A stretch of 7,444 nt of DNA from Sulfurospirillum sp001602955 (GCA_001602955.1 LVAC01000004.1:1-7444), one strand, 5' to 3'; positions 1 to 6,716 are shown, counted from the first letter of the stretch. Numbers and translations are program-made. Notes: generated by a model from the sequence alone, not told the origin.

Positions 1-386
1 CTTTTTTCACATTCCCAGCCGCCGCAATAGACGATAATCTCTTTATCTTTTGCTACTTTCTCCAATTGTCCGATATATTTCTCTATTTCGGTATCGGGAA
101 TATTAAGGCTAGAGGGAATCGTCCCTGCTAGGTATTTTGGGTGCGGTCTTGCATCGATCAAGAGTGCTTTTGCGCCGCCTCGCGTTCCGTTTCCGATCGC
201 TGCTGCTACGTAATCGTACGTTACGTTCTCCAAGCGGTATTGTTCGATCAAGCTTTTAACTTTTGCGCTGGGTTCTGTTTGTACTTTCTCTACCGCTGCT
301 TGGCTCGCTTCGGGTTGGCTACTTGCGCACCCTCCGAACAAAAGCCCCGCTACGATCACGCTACTTGCTATACTTCTTAGTCTCAT
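1..386 (-). CDS. Rhodanese-like sulfurtransferase lipoprotein, 3' end cut off by the window
   Basis: The minus strand is open from an ATG at 386 to the window edge, giving 128 residues and no stop. Residues 1-20 form a lipoprotein signal: basic start (MRLR), hydrophobic stretch, then LFGGC with the lipidation cysteine at 20. A Ser/Gln/Glu-rich linker follows. From about residue 55 there is a rhodanese-like domain with the LIDARPHPKYLAGTIP motif (76-91) and an active-site loop YCGGWEC, catalytic Cys121 and a second Cys126. Rhodaneses carry sulfane sulfur as a cysteine persulfide. Here the domain would be membrane-anchored and face the periplasm. An AGGAG ribosome site lies 6 bases before the ATG. 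The gene starts 37 bases after psrC, so it is probably the fourth gene of the psr operon. Inference: it supplies or accepts polysulfide sulfur for the reductase, the role known for the Sud protein of Wolinella. The loop is not the canonical CX4R type. Confidence 0.85.
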   Translation of the reverse strand, partial: MRLRSIASSVIVAGLLFGGCASSQPEASQAAVEKVQTEPSAKVKSLIEQYRLENVTYDYVAAAIGNGTRGGAKALLIDARPHPKYLAGTIPSSLNIPDTEIEKYIGQLEKVAKDKEIIVYCGGWECEK

Positions 387-423
387 GTTTTCTCCTTATA
401 ATATGGTTATATTTTTCGTCTCT

Positions 424-1689
424 TTAATGATGTTCTCGCAACTCGCCGACCGATAAAAAAACATCGAAAAGTTTATAGATTGCAACAGCAACACCGATAG
501 AGCCTACTACGATCAAAATTTCTCCGAGATGAGGAGCCACATAGTTAAAAGGCTTTGAAAGCGCATAAAAATCATATTTTTCATACCCTACGCCGAAGCG
601 ATTGGACATAGGATTGGCATTACCTCCGTAAACAAAAAGGTAACGTCCGACATAACCGCCGATAACGACCGAAATCGAGGCTATTAAAGTAAATATAGGT
701 TTTCTAGGCTTAACAATACATAAAAACGGTAAGGTCAACGTTAGAAAGATGTAACCGATAAAATAGACGTAACGAAACGGCCCAAAAAGGATTAAAAATG
801 CCCAATCTTTATCAACGGTCATATAGGCAAATATTTCGTATACTCCTAAAATCGATACAAAAAATAACATCGCTTTTCGATTAAGTTCCATTAATGCACC
901 GTATTCGTGTTTTTGACGATGAGCCAAAAAGCTGACGATTCCCATAACGCCTAAAGATGAAACAAAAGCAGAAATGATGAAATAAAACGTCAGGAACGGG
1001 AATTCCGTCCATAGATGGCGTGCCGTATTCATCGAAAAGAGTTTCGCTTGAATGTAATATTCGATCAAATCAACGATAATGCTTAAGACCAAGATCGGTA
1101 ACGCCAGACGTTTTGCCCATGCCCTTTTATGCGTGAGCACCAAATAGATTTCAAACAAAACAAAAGGAATGTATGTACAATAAAGCGGTAACATCAGCCA
1201 CATACCCGCACCAACGTTGGGCGTCAGAACCATCCATACCATATTTAACATGTTAAGATCCGTCGCGATCGTAAAAAGTCCTGCAAAGACCATGGCGATA
1301 CCGGCAACCATAAAACCTGCCGCCGCTTTTTCGACCAAATGAAAGTTCATCAGTTCCGCTAAAGCGACCAAGAAGATGATGCCGCTTCCCGTGTAAATCA
1401 TGTACATGTAATTAACGATAAAGAGCGTCCACGGAATGTTACGGTTGACCTCTCCGACGTCTCCGAAAACCGCAAGTCGCATTGCCTCTTTAAGCTCTAA
1501 ACTCGTCGGATTGAGTCCGGAAGCATGTGCATTGGCCGCCGCACTGAAATAACGCACGTCGAAAATTTCGTAAATTCCAAACGCCGCCAATGCTAAAAGC
1601 GCGTAAGCAAATAGCATTGTTTTATTCAGTAATAACCCTCCGATCGTCGTCTTGTTGATGTCAAGACCGATAAAGTTTATTTTCTCCAT
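424..1689 (-). CDS. psrC: Polysulfide reductase-type membrane subunit, NrfD/PsrC family
   Basis: This 421-residue protein is very hydrophobic, with about ten membrane-spanning segments at roughly residues 24-43, 86-113, 121-142, 150-186, 195-213, 231-255, 272-291, 297-325, 332-354 and 388-410. In the NrfD/PsrC family this subunit anchors the catalytic and iron-sulfur subunits to the membrane and oxidises quinol. The family call rests on its position behind a molybdoenzyme and a four-cluster ferredoxin, and on overall character. It is longer than the compact eight-helix PsrC type of roughly 250-320 residues, so it belongs to a larger NrfD subgroup with extra C-terminal helices. A loop at 355-385 rich in Tyr, Gly and Asn probably lies outside the membrane. 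The ATG at 1689 has AGGAG 6 bases upstream, inside the end of psrB, and the two genes overlap by 13 bases. This points to translational coupling. Confidence 0.88.
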   Translation of the reverse strand: MEKINFIGLDINKTTIGGLLLNKTMLFAYALLALAAFGIYEIFDVRYFSAAANAHASGLNPTSLELKEAMRLAVFGDVGEVNRNIPWTLFIVNYMYMIYTGSGIIFLVALAELMNFHLVEKAAAGFMVAGIAMVFAGLFTIATDLNMLNMVWMVLTPNVGAGMWLMLPLYCTYIPFVLFEIYLVLTHKRAWAKRLALPILVLSIIVDLIEYYIQAKLFSMNTARHLWTEFPFLTFYFIISAFVSSLGVMGIVSFLAHRQKHEYGALMELNRKAMLFFVSILGVYEIFAYMTVDKDWAFLILFGPFRYVYFIGYIFLTLTLPFLCIVKPRKPIFTLIASISVVIGGYVGRYLFVYGGNANPMSNRFGVGYEKYDFYALSKPFNYVAPHLGEILIVVGSIGVAVAIYKLFDVFLSVGELREHH

Positions 1690-2342
1690 TCTTTACTCCT
1701 TCGTTCGCGAGCTTGCGCATACAAGGGTTTGATTTCGTCCCACGTATGAATTTTCGTCTGATGCGAAACGCTCTGTTTGGCATACGTTTCATCATCGGGT
1801 AAAATATAAAACAGTTTCGGAAGCGTTCCGGTATGCTCTTTTTGGAAGAAAAAGCGTTTGGTTTTTAACAACTTCACGATATCGCTGTTTTCATCGTCCA
1901 AATCGCCGAATACGCGAACTTTCGTAGGACAAGTCGCTTGACATGCCGTCGTTCCGCCTTCGACTAAAGAGCGGTGATCGCAAAACGTACATTTATCGAC
2001 CGCGACCATCGTATCGTCCACAAACCTTGCATCGTACGGACATGCTTCCATACAACCTTTACACAAAATACATTTGTGCGCGTCGACTTTGACGATTCCT
2101 CCCCCTGCAAAATGGCTGGCATTGGTCGGACAAACGTTGACGCACGGCGCGTCGATACAATGGTTGCATTGAGAGGGGTAAAGATTGATAAACGGTTTCC
2201 CGAAAATCGTACCCTCAACCACACCGATCCAAATACGTTGTTTGTCCGCACCGAGCTGAACACCGTTTTCCTCTTTACATGCAACTTCGCACGCTTTACA
2301 ATTGATACAGTTTTGATAATCTAATGCCATTGCGTAATTCAT
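1677..2342 (-). CDS. psrB: Polysulfide reductase-type electron-transfer subunit with four [4Fe-4S] clusters
   Basis: The 221-residue protein has sixteen cysteines in four ferredoxin-type groups: 12/15/18/22 (CX2CX2CX3C), 59/62/67/71 (CX2CX4CX3C), 91/94/97/101 (CX2CX2CX3CPY) and 118/121/134/138 (CX2CX12CX3CP). This is the standard set of the DmsB/PsrB/PhsB/NrfC family, which wires a molybdoenzyme to a quinol-oxidising membrane subunit. There is no signal peptide. In this family the protein is exported folded, together with the Tat-targeted catalytic subunit. The tail after residue 140 is long and charged, ending in Arg, Lys and Trp residues. The ATG at 2342 is only three bases past the psrA stop, and its likely ribosome site AAGGTG overlaps the last psrA codons. 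A second Met at residue 5 has no ribosome site. Sequence alone cannot separate polysulfide, sulfur and thiosulfate reductase forms. Confidence 0.92.
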   Translation of the reverse strand: MNYAMALDYQNCINCKACEVACKEENGVQLGADKQRIWIGVVEGTIFGKPFINLYPSQCNHCIDAPCVNVCPTNASHFAGGGIVKVDAHKCILCKGCMEACPYDARFVDDTMVAVDKCTFCDHRSLVEGGTTACQATCPTKVRVFGDLDDENSDIVKLLKTKRFFFQKEHTGTLPKLFYILPDDETYAKQSVSHQTKIHTWDEIKPLYAQARERRSKEWRK

Positions 2343-2345
2343 AGC

Positions 2346-4772
2346 TTACACCTTTTTAATCGAGACGATCGTATCGTGCATATTGGCACAACCGTGAACC
2401 GGTTCGATCGTATCTTCTATAATCTCGTTATCGCTCGCACCGTTTCGGTGCGCAAACGTTAACCCTTCGGATTTTGCGCCGAATCCGTGAATGTAAAAAA
2501 CGGTTTGCGGAACGATTTTGGGCGTCGGATACGCTTTAATGCGCACGCGTCCTACACGACTGCTCACTTCTACCGTATCGCCGAATGCAATACCGAGTGC
2601 TTTGGCCTCTTGGTCGTTGATCCAAATATAATTTTCGCGCATCAACTCCAAAAGCATAATGTTGTTTTGAGAAGAATTTTGCGTAAATTGCGCGTGACGG
2701 CCGGAAATAAATTTGAACTGACCGGAGGGAACTTTCACAAACTCTTCGTCTTTCCATGTCGGCATCGGGTCTACGCCGCGACTTTCCATACTTCCCAAAT
2801 AGCATTCAACCTTTTTATTCGGCGTATTAAACGAACGTTTCAAATCGGCGATATCGACGGGATTGACGCATAAATCATGTAAAAACGTCTCGGCATCGTA
2901 CTCTTCTTCCAATTTTAATACCGAATAAAACTTCCTGTCTTTGGGATAACATTGATAGGTGTTGTTATCGATTTTCTTAAAATAAGAGAGCATATTCGGA
3001 TAGAAAACGCCTTTTTCGCGCAAAATCCCCCATGCTTCCTCGCCGTATTTTTCCACGAACAGATGCTTATTCGTCTCTTCTTGCGAATGCATAAACGGCT
3101 CGGAAAGATCAAAACCGTTTTCTTCGTAAAACTCTGCTTCGTCGGTATCTTCGAGTTCGTCTTGAACGTCTTCGTCATACTTTTTCGTAATTTCCCAGAG
3201 CGGTTTGGAAAGTTTTTGAGCCAATCCTCGCATGATTTCAATAACAGGCTTGGTCTCATACATCGGATCGATCGCCTTCTCGCGTACCGCAATAGCCGGT
3301 TCGATTCCCGCAAACGATTGAACGGGATCTTCGCGCTCCAAATAGGTACATTCCGGCAAAATAACATCTGCCATCATCGCCGTATCGCTCGGCATTGTAT
3401 CGATGACGACGACCAAGTCCATTTTTTCAAACATCTGACGCGTTTTTGCCGTATTGGGAACGGAGAGCATCGGATTTTGTTTATAGACGAACATGCCGCG
3501 AATCGGATACGGAGATTTTCCTTCCGCAACCATATTACGCCAGCCGACCCACGTTCCGGTTGCGCCGACGACGGCTGCCAAGTTTTTATCGATACGCGGT
3601 TTGGCTTGTGCATACATCGGAGCGGTCGTCGTATGCTCACCCAAAGGAAGCTTTTTACCGAACACGATACCGCCTTTAACATCGATACCGCCGCCAAGCG
3701 CACTAAAGAGTGCCATAGCCCGACGAAGTTGGAAGTCGTTTTTCGACCATGTCGTACGTCTGCCTTGATAATAAACCGCTTGCGGCGCATTCGCCATAAA
3801 ATCGTGAGCGATTTTACAGATGGTCGCAGCAGGAATGCCTGTAATTTTTTCCGCCCATTCGGGAGTGTATTCGTTCTCGATAATGTGTTTTTTGTATTTA
3901 TCGAAATCGACGAAGTTTTTGGCGACATAACTACGATTGTAAATTTGGTCGCTGATCGCAACGTAGGTTAACGCCAAAACAAACGCCAAATCGGTTCCCG
4001 GTTTAATGGGCACGTAAGTATCCGCATGCATGGCGGAATTGGTAAAGCGAGGATCGACGACGACGAGTTTCATACCGCGTCCGCGCGTTCGTTTGAACAT
4101 ATCCATCGTATCGGGCGTTAAAATCGCTTCGGCACGGTTTGCACCCGCCATAATAACGTATTTGGCGTTTTCCAAATCTGCTTGTCCGTAACCGCCGATG
4201 GTTAACGTATAACCCGATACCGCCGTTTGAAGGCAAATCGTCGAGTGGTTCAAGAAATTCGACGAACCGAATTTATCCGCCATAAACGTTTTAAACGTAT
4301 GTTCCGCCAAACCCTCGCCCGCACAATATCCGATACACGAGCGATTGTCTTTTTCTTCGTCTAAAATTTTCACGAGTTTTTCTTGGATAAACGCATAAGC
4401 TTCGTCCCAGCTTGCACGACGGTACTTTCCATCACCCCTTTGTCCCGTGCGGATTAAAGGGTACTTCAAACGATCGGGATCGTAAAGCGCATGAATGCCG
4501 GCAACCCCTCTAGCGCATAGCATATTGCGCGATTTAGGGAAATACGGATTAGGATCGAGTTTCGTAACAATGCCGTTTTTAACCGTTGCGATCGCGGCGC
4601 ATTTATTGACGCACATTTCGCAAATCGTCGGAACTTGTTTCAACAAAGGAAGTTCTTTGGACTTTTTTGCATTTTCAGCAAGAATAGACGTCTGACTTAA
4701 CGCCGTTCCCCCGACAATACTTAAAGCCACGCTCCCTTGAAGAAATCTCCTTCGTGAGATCTCTACTTTCAT
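2346..4772 (-). CDS. psrA: Polysulfide/sulfur/thiosulfate reductase catalytic subunit, molybdopterin enzyme
   Basis: This 808-residue protein begins with a Tat signal (SRRRFLQG at 6-13, then a hydrophobic stretch to about residue 32), so it is exported folded to the periplasm. A [4Fe-4S] site is formed by Cys51, 54, 58 and 86. Cys180 in the STICLQ segment is the probable molybdenum ligand, as expected for the Cys-ligated PsrA/PhsA/DmsA group of bis-MGD enzymes. Further family signs are the VVVDPR motif near 237-242, VYKQNPM near 429-435, the MMADVILPECTYLERED segment at 466-482, and a C-terminal cofactor-binding barrel from about 680. The length is slightly above Wolinella PsrA. Residues 528-560 form a strongly acidic stretch that looks like a surface insertion. 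The start has GGAG nine bases upstream and puts the twin arginines at the correct place. It is the first gene of psrABC. The substrate could be polysulfide, elemental sulfur via polysulfide, or thiosulfate. Confidence 0.93.
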   Translation of the reverse strand: MKVEISRRRFLQGSVALSIVGGTALSQTSILAENAKKSKELPLLKQVPTICEMCVNKCAAIATVKNGIVTKLDPNPYFPKSRNMLCARGVAGIHALYDPDRLKYPLIRTGQRGDGKYRRASWDEAYAFIQEKLVKILDEEKDNRSCIGYCAGEGLAEHTFKTFMADKFGSSNFLNHSTICLQTAVSGYTLTIGGYGQADLENAKYVIMAGANRAEAILTPDTMDMFKRTRGRGMKLVVVDPRFTNSAMHADTYVPIKPGTDLAFVLALTYVAISDQIYNRSYVAKNFVDFDKYKKHIIENEYTPEWAEKITGIPAATICKIAHDFMANAPQAVYYQGRRTTWSKNDFQLRRAMALFSALGGGIDVKGGIVFGKKLPLGEHTTTAPMYAQAKPRIDKNLAAVVGATGTWVGWRNMVAEGKSPYPIRGMFVYKQNPMLSVPNTAKTRQMFEKMDLVVVIDTMPSDTAMMADVILPECTYLEREDPVQSFAGIEPAIAVREKAIDPMYETKPVIEIMRGLAQKLSKPLWEITKKYDEDVQDELEDTDEAEFYEENGFDLSEPFMHSQEETNKHLFVEKYGEEAWGILREKGVFYPNMLSYFKKIDNNTYQCYPKDRKFYSVLKLEEEYDAETFLHDLCVNPVDIADLKRSFNTPNKKVECYLGSMESRGVDPMPTWKDEEFVKVPSGQFKFISGRHAQFTQNSSQNNIMLLELMRENYIWINDQEAKALGIAFGDTVEVSSRVGRVRIKAYPTPKIVPQTVFYIHGFGAKSEGLTFAHRNGASDNEIIEDTIEPVHGCANMHDTIVSIKKV

Positions 4773-4800
4773 CTTATGGTTCTCCGCTATGATTTGAGAT

Positions 4801-4820
4801 AAAAGGGCTTAAATGCCCTA
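4801..4820 (-). promoter_or_regulatory. Leader hairpin with T-run before psrA (possible attenuator)
   Basis: Read on the minus strand, AGGGC (4819-4815) and GCCCT (4808-4804) can pair around the six-base loop ATTTAA, followed by a short T-run (TTTT counting the last stem base). It sits about 30 bases before the psrA ATG, inside any psr leader RNA. With a 5-bp stem and short T-run it is a weak terminator at best. A second copy of the right arm (AAGCCCTT, minus strand 4938-4930) lies upstream and could pair with the same AGGGC arm, which would make an alternative fold possible. Confidence 0.3.
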
Positions 4821-4994
4821 GAAATAACTATTTCACGGCACATTGTAGAGGCTGTTTCTTTAGATTATTATTAAGAAGAATTACTTTTATAAGTTTTTTA
4901 AATTAAAGTAGAATCTGAGGCTCGATTTTAAGGGCTTATCATAAAAATAAAAAAAATTTATCTCTTTTATAATATTAGGTAAACTTTTTAGTAT

Positions 4995-5008
4995 TTTTTA
5001 CCATTTTA
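4995..5008 (-). promoter_or_regulatory. Candidate psr promoter element, shared with the 5515 gene
   Basis: The minus strand reads TAAAATGGTAAAAA here. The same 14 bases with one change (TATAATGGTAAAAA) lie just upstream of the exported-protein gene that starts at 5515. The left six bases fit a -10 box and the GGTAAAAA part would cover the start-site region. If used, the psr mRNA would have a leader of about 220 bases. An inverted pair TTTAC/GTAAA (4997-5001, 5009-5013) and a further GGTAAA at 4978-4983 surround it, which could mark an operator, but low-complexity AT sequence makes such matches easy by chance. Confidence 0.35.
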
Positions 5009-5060
5009 GTAAAATTTTAATGACATTTTTGCATTTTTTTAATGTATTGAATTCAGAAAA

Positions 5061-5094
5061 AGGAAAAAACAAGAAGAGGCATAATGCCTCTTTT
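5061..5094 (-). terminator. Rho-independent terminator of the 5108-5515 gene
   Basis: On the minus strand a perfect 7-bp stem AAGAGGC/GCCTCTT (5092-5086 with 5080-5074) encloses the loop ATTAT and is followed by CTTGTTTTTT. It begins 14 bases after the stop codon of the upstream gene. It should separate that gene's transcript from psrABC, which supports psrA having its own promoter. Confidence 0.8.
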
Positions 5095-5107
5095 GATGGA
5101 TGAGAGA

Positions 5108-5515
5108 TTATTTTTGCGCGGCTTCTTTGGTGCAATTACTACCGTCGCCTTTGAGTTCGACTTTGATCTTTTTGGCTTTTTTGGGTTGAGCATCGTTTTC
5201 GTACAAGATCGCTTTAATGTCGTTGGAGAAATTTTCAATGCAATCGCTCTTCCCTTTCGTGGTATCTAAAATCAATACGCGCGTTTCGGCTTTCGTTTGA
5301 GCGGCTTCGCTGGCATTGAGATCGCACTCTTTTTCGAGCAATCGATTGATTTTTTCGTTGAGCACTTCCAACGAGCCGTTTTGATCGTGTTGATTGGCGT
5401 AAATGATGTCTGAGACTTCTTTTTGAAAAGTCTCTACGCAATCATTGATGCGGGCTTGGTCGGTGGCGAGCATCCATGAAACGATAATTGGTAAAGTTAA
5501 TATAACTTTTTTCAT
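5108..5515 (-). CDS. Small exported protein with two copies of a two-cysteine module; function unknown
   Basis: I do not recognise this 135-residue protein. Residues 1 to about 17-21 form a Sec signal peptide (MKK, then a hydrophobic stretch ending WMLA). The rest is hydrophilic and probably helical. It contains an internal duplication: residues 25-41 and 91-107 share D-C-[VI]-E-x-F-x-x-[ED]-[VI]-x-x-I-[IL]-Y-x-N, and each copy ends with a second cysteine shortly before EAAQ (70-73 and 131-134). The only four cysteines, 26, 64, 92 and 128, fall in two equivalent pairs 38 and 36 residues apart. That suggests one disulfide per module, or paired thiols that could bind sulfur or metal. A strong AGGAGG ribosome site lies 5 bases before the ATG, and a clear terminator follows, so it is a single-gene transcript. 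It stands between a LysR regulator and psrA, and its promoter resembles one upstream of psrA. A role in periplasmic sulfur handling is inference only. Confidence 0.85.
   Translation of the reverse strand: MKKVILTLPIIVSWMLATDQARINDCVETFQKEVSDIIYANQHDQNGSLEVLNEKINRLLEKECDLNASEAAQTKAETRVLILDTTKGKSDCIENFSNDIKAILYENDAQPKKAKKIKVELKGDGSNCTKEAAQK
5114..5245 (-). repeat. Module 2 of the duplicated protein (residues 91-134)
   Basis: This second copy starts DCIENF, continues to ILYEN, and has a lysine-rich middle section (residues 112-118), then Cys128 and EAAQ. Three residues separate Cys128 from EAAQ's first Glu, against six in module 1. The similarity is at protein level only, so the duplication is old. 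Confidence 0.7.
5297..5443 (-). repeat. Module 1 of the duplicated protein (residues 25-73)
   Basis: This part encodes DCVETF at its start, then a predicted helix ending IIYAN, a charged middle part, Cys64 and EAAQ. It corresponds residue for residue with module 2 over the first 17 positions, with 7 identities and 4 conservative changes. The middle is about five residues longer overall than in module 2. Confidence 0.7.
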
Positions 5516-5530
5516 CTTTTCCTCCTATAA

Positions 5531-5557
5531 TTTTTACCATTATATAATAAAATTATA
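5531..5557 (-). promoter_or_regulatory. Promoter of the 5515 gene
   Basis: The minus strand has TATAAT at 5544-5539, which directly precedes GGTAAAAA and then the AGGAGG ribosome site. A second TATAAT lies at 5557-5552. No TTGACA-like box stands 16-18 bases upstream, which is usual for the vegetative sigma factor of Campylobacterota. The predicted leader is only about 20-25 bases. The rest of this gap (5558-5639) is AT-rich and shows nothing else I can name. Confidence 0.55.
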
Positions 5558-5639
5558 AAAATATTTACTTTTATTAATTATCTTGGAAGAAACACCATAG
5601 CGTTCCGTAGAAAAAAGACGCAAAAGCGAAAAAGCCGTT

Positions 5640-5672
5640 TCGTGTAAGAGCAAAAATCTTGCCCTTACGCGA
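5640..5672 (-). terminator. Stem-loop after the LysR gene, probable terminator
   Basis: Two 12-base arms (5672-5661 and 5651-5640) pair on the minus strand with one mismatch and one G-U wobble around a nine-base loop. The hairpin starts one base after the stop codon. The T-run (CTTTTT) begins six bases after the stem, and a second T-rich stretch (CTTTTTT) follows near 5611-5617, so termination is likely but the layout is not textbook. Confidence 0.55.
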
Positions 5673-5673
5673 C

Positions 5674-6582
5674 TTAAAAAGAGGGTTGAATGCTTTTATG
5701 GGTAAGAAAATCGGTCGTACTATCGATCAGTGCGTCTTGGACGCGATCTTTAAGACAGCAGAGGTAAAACTGACGTAAGAGTCTAATATCTTTAATTTGC
5801 GCTACATGTAAGAGTCCTTGCTTGACTTCGTCCTCGATAATATACTTAGACAATATCGAAACCGTAGGCACTCCGTTAAGCGGAGATTTTAAGAGCGTCT
5901 GTTTAATCGTCGTCGAACTGGTAGCAATTCCTTTGACGTTAAAGTTTTTACAATCCACGTCTATTTGACGGAACATTTCGTAAATCACGCGGCGCGTATT
6001 GGACTCTTCTTCACGGCAAATCCAATCAAACGTAAACAAATCTTCTTTCTTTAAAAGCGTCGGAAGTTTGCTTCGACTCACGACGACCAGTTCGTCTTCC
6101 ATCCATTCTCTATACGTTATATTGGGATTGAAGATAGGCGATTCGATCAGCGCAAGATCGACTTTTTGTTGCAGTAAAAGTTCCGTCAATTCCGAAGAGG
6201 TCGCGACTTTTGTCAGTACACGATTGGAAATAACCTCTTGAATATCGTTTAAAAAGTCGGGCAAAATATAATTGCCGATGACCGGAGATGCGCCTAAAAT
6301 AAAAAGCATCTCTTTATTGATCAGGCGTAAAACCTCTTTTTCCGTCTCTAAAATTTGCTTCTCAAGCTTGAGCAAGGATTGGTAAAGTGCCTCTCCCGCC
6401 TTCGTCAAATTGATCCCGTTTTTTTTACGATCGACAATTTGAATACTCAAATAATCTTCAAGGTATTTGATTTGCTGCGTTACGGCAGGCTGACTAATCC
6501 CCAACTTTTTAGAAGCTTTGGAGAAACTGCGTTCTCTTACGACGGTTAAAAACGTCTCAACTTTGCCAAAATCTTTAAACAT
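5674..6582 (-). CDS. LysR-type transcriptional regulator
   Basis: The protein has 302 residues from the ATG at 6582. It has the typical LysR layout. A winged helix-turn-helix covers about residues 4-65, with the recognition part SFSKASKKLGISQPAVTQQI at 19-38 and DRKKNGINLTKAGEALY just after. A linker helix follows (70-90), then a two-lobed effector domain from about 93 to 295. The length is normal. A GTG at 6597 would add five residues, but it has no ribosome site, while the ATG has AGGT seven bases upstream, so I prefer the ATG. The effector domain holds four cysteines (189, 211, 275, 276), including an adjacent pair. This would permit thiol-based sensing but does not show it. The effector and targets are unknown. 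The gene has no divergent partner. Nearby targets could be its own promoter, the 5515 gene or psrABC. Confidence 0.9.
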   Translation of the reverse strand: MFKDFGKVETFLTVVRERSFSKASKKLGISQPAVTQQIKYLEDYLSIQIVDRKKNGINLTKAGEALYQSLLKLEKQILETEKEVLRLINKEMLFILGASPVIGNYILPDFLNDIQEVISNRVLTKVATSSELTELLLQQKVDLALIESPIFNPNITYREWMEDELVVVSRSKLPTLLKKEDLFTFDWICREEESNTRRVIYEMFRQIDVDCKNFNVKGIATSSTTIKQTLLKSPLNGVPTVSILSKYIIEDEVKQGLLHVAQIKDIRLLRQFYLCCLKDRVQDALIDSTTDFLTHKSIQPSF

Positions 6583-6595
6583 AGATTGACCTATC

Positions 6596-6621
6596 ACTCT
6601 AGAGAGTTCTTAGAAAACTCT
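6596..6621. promoter_or_regulatory. Three alternating ACTCT half-sites just upstream of the LysR gene
   Basis: The plus strand has ACTCT (6596-6600), AGAGT (6603-6607) and ACTCT (6617-6621). The first two form an inverted repeat with a two-base gap, and the last two form one with a nine-base gap (AGAGTT/AACTCT with seven). They lie 14-39 bases before the LysR ATG. LysR proteins often repress their own genes from such arrays, so this is a candidate autoregulatory site. It could instead be an mRNA hairpin near the start codon. Confidence 0.3.
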
Positions 6622-6634
6622 TTTCACACTTCTA

Positions 6635-6716
6635 AGGCATCGCCTAAAAAGCTATGCTAACGCCAAGTTTCCTTCGGTAGGAAGCCCGCGCACCTTGGCC
6701 TCTTTGACAAGAAGCC
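6635..6716 (-). other. GC-richer spacer with nested hairpins, possible structured leader RNA of the LysR gene
   Basis: The gap between the 6723 stop and the LysR start is about 47% GC (hand count, 6601-6720), twice that of the psr upstream region. Hairpin A (minus strand 6716-6697) pairs GGCTTCTT with AAGAGGCC around GTCA. Its single non-Watson-Crick pair is a G-U wobble only in minus-strand RNA. Hairpin B pairs GCCAAG with CTTGGC (6699-6694 with 6667-6662) and contains an inner stem TTCCT/AGGAA (6683-6679 with 6673-6669). A and B share three bases (6697-6699), so both cannot form fully. A small AGGC/GCCT hairpin follows at 6645-6635. No known riboswitch class could be matched. Confidence 0.4.

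Larger units (their letters stand above)
4773..5060 (-). promoter_or_regulatory. AT-rich upstream and leader region of the psr operon
   Basis: This gap holds no convincing gene on either strand. It is about 23% GC by hand count over 4801-5040, against visibly higher GC in the genes. It must contain the psrA promoter. Several AT-rich boxes could serve as -10 elements; the best supported is the one at 4995-5008, listed separately. The psrA ribosome site GGAG lies nine bases before the ATG. The leader also carries two copies of the sequence AAGGGCTTA (plus strand, about 4803-4811 and 4930-4938) and a small hairpin near 4801-4820. No FNR-type TTGAT-N4-ATCAA site was seen. Confidence 0.5.

Noticed and set aside
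141..380. Plus-strand frame of 79 codons opposite the lipoprotein rhodanese
   Set aside because: It is Cys-, Tyr- and Arg-rich nonsense opposite a convincing lipoprotein gene with signal peptide and ribosome site.
2952..3971. Plus-strand open frame of 339 codons antisense to psrA
   Set aside because: It is rich in Arg, Phe, His and Cys without domain logic, has no ribosome site, and lies wholly inside a clear molybdoenzyme gene. It is a mirror effect of psrA codon use.
6583..6597. GTG start for the LysR protein at 6597
   Set aside because: No ribosome site precedes it. The ATG at 6582 has AGGT at proper distance and gives a typical LysR N-terminus. It cannot be fully excluded.
6662..6699. 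Molybdenum-cofactor or glycine riboswitch
   Set aside because: CGAAGGAA and ACCGAAGG recall short pieces of these classes, but the conserved remainder (for example the CTCTCAGG part of the glycine aptamer) is absent and the bases lie in an ordinary stem. A covariance-model search would decide it.
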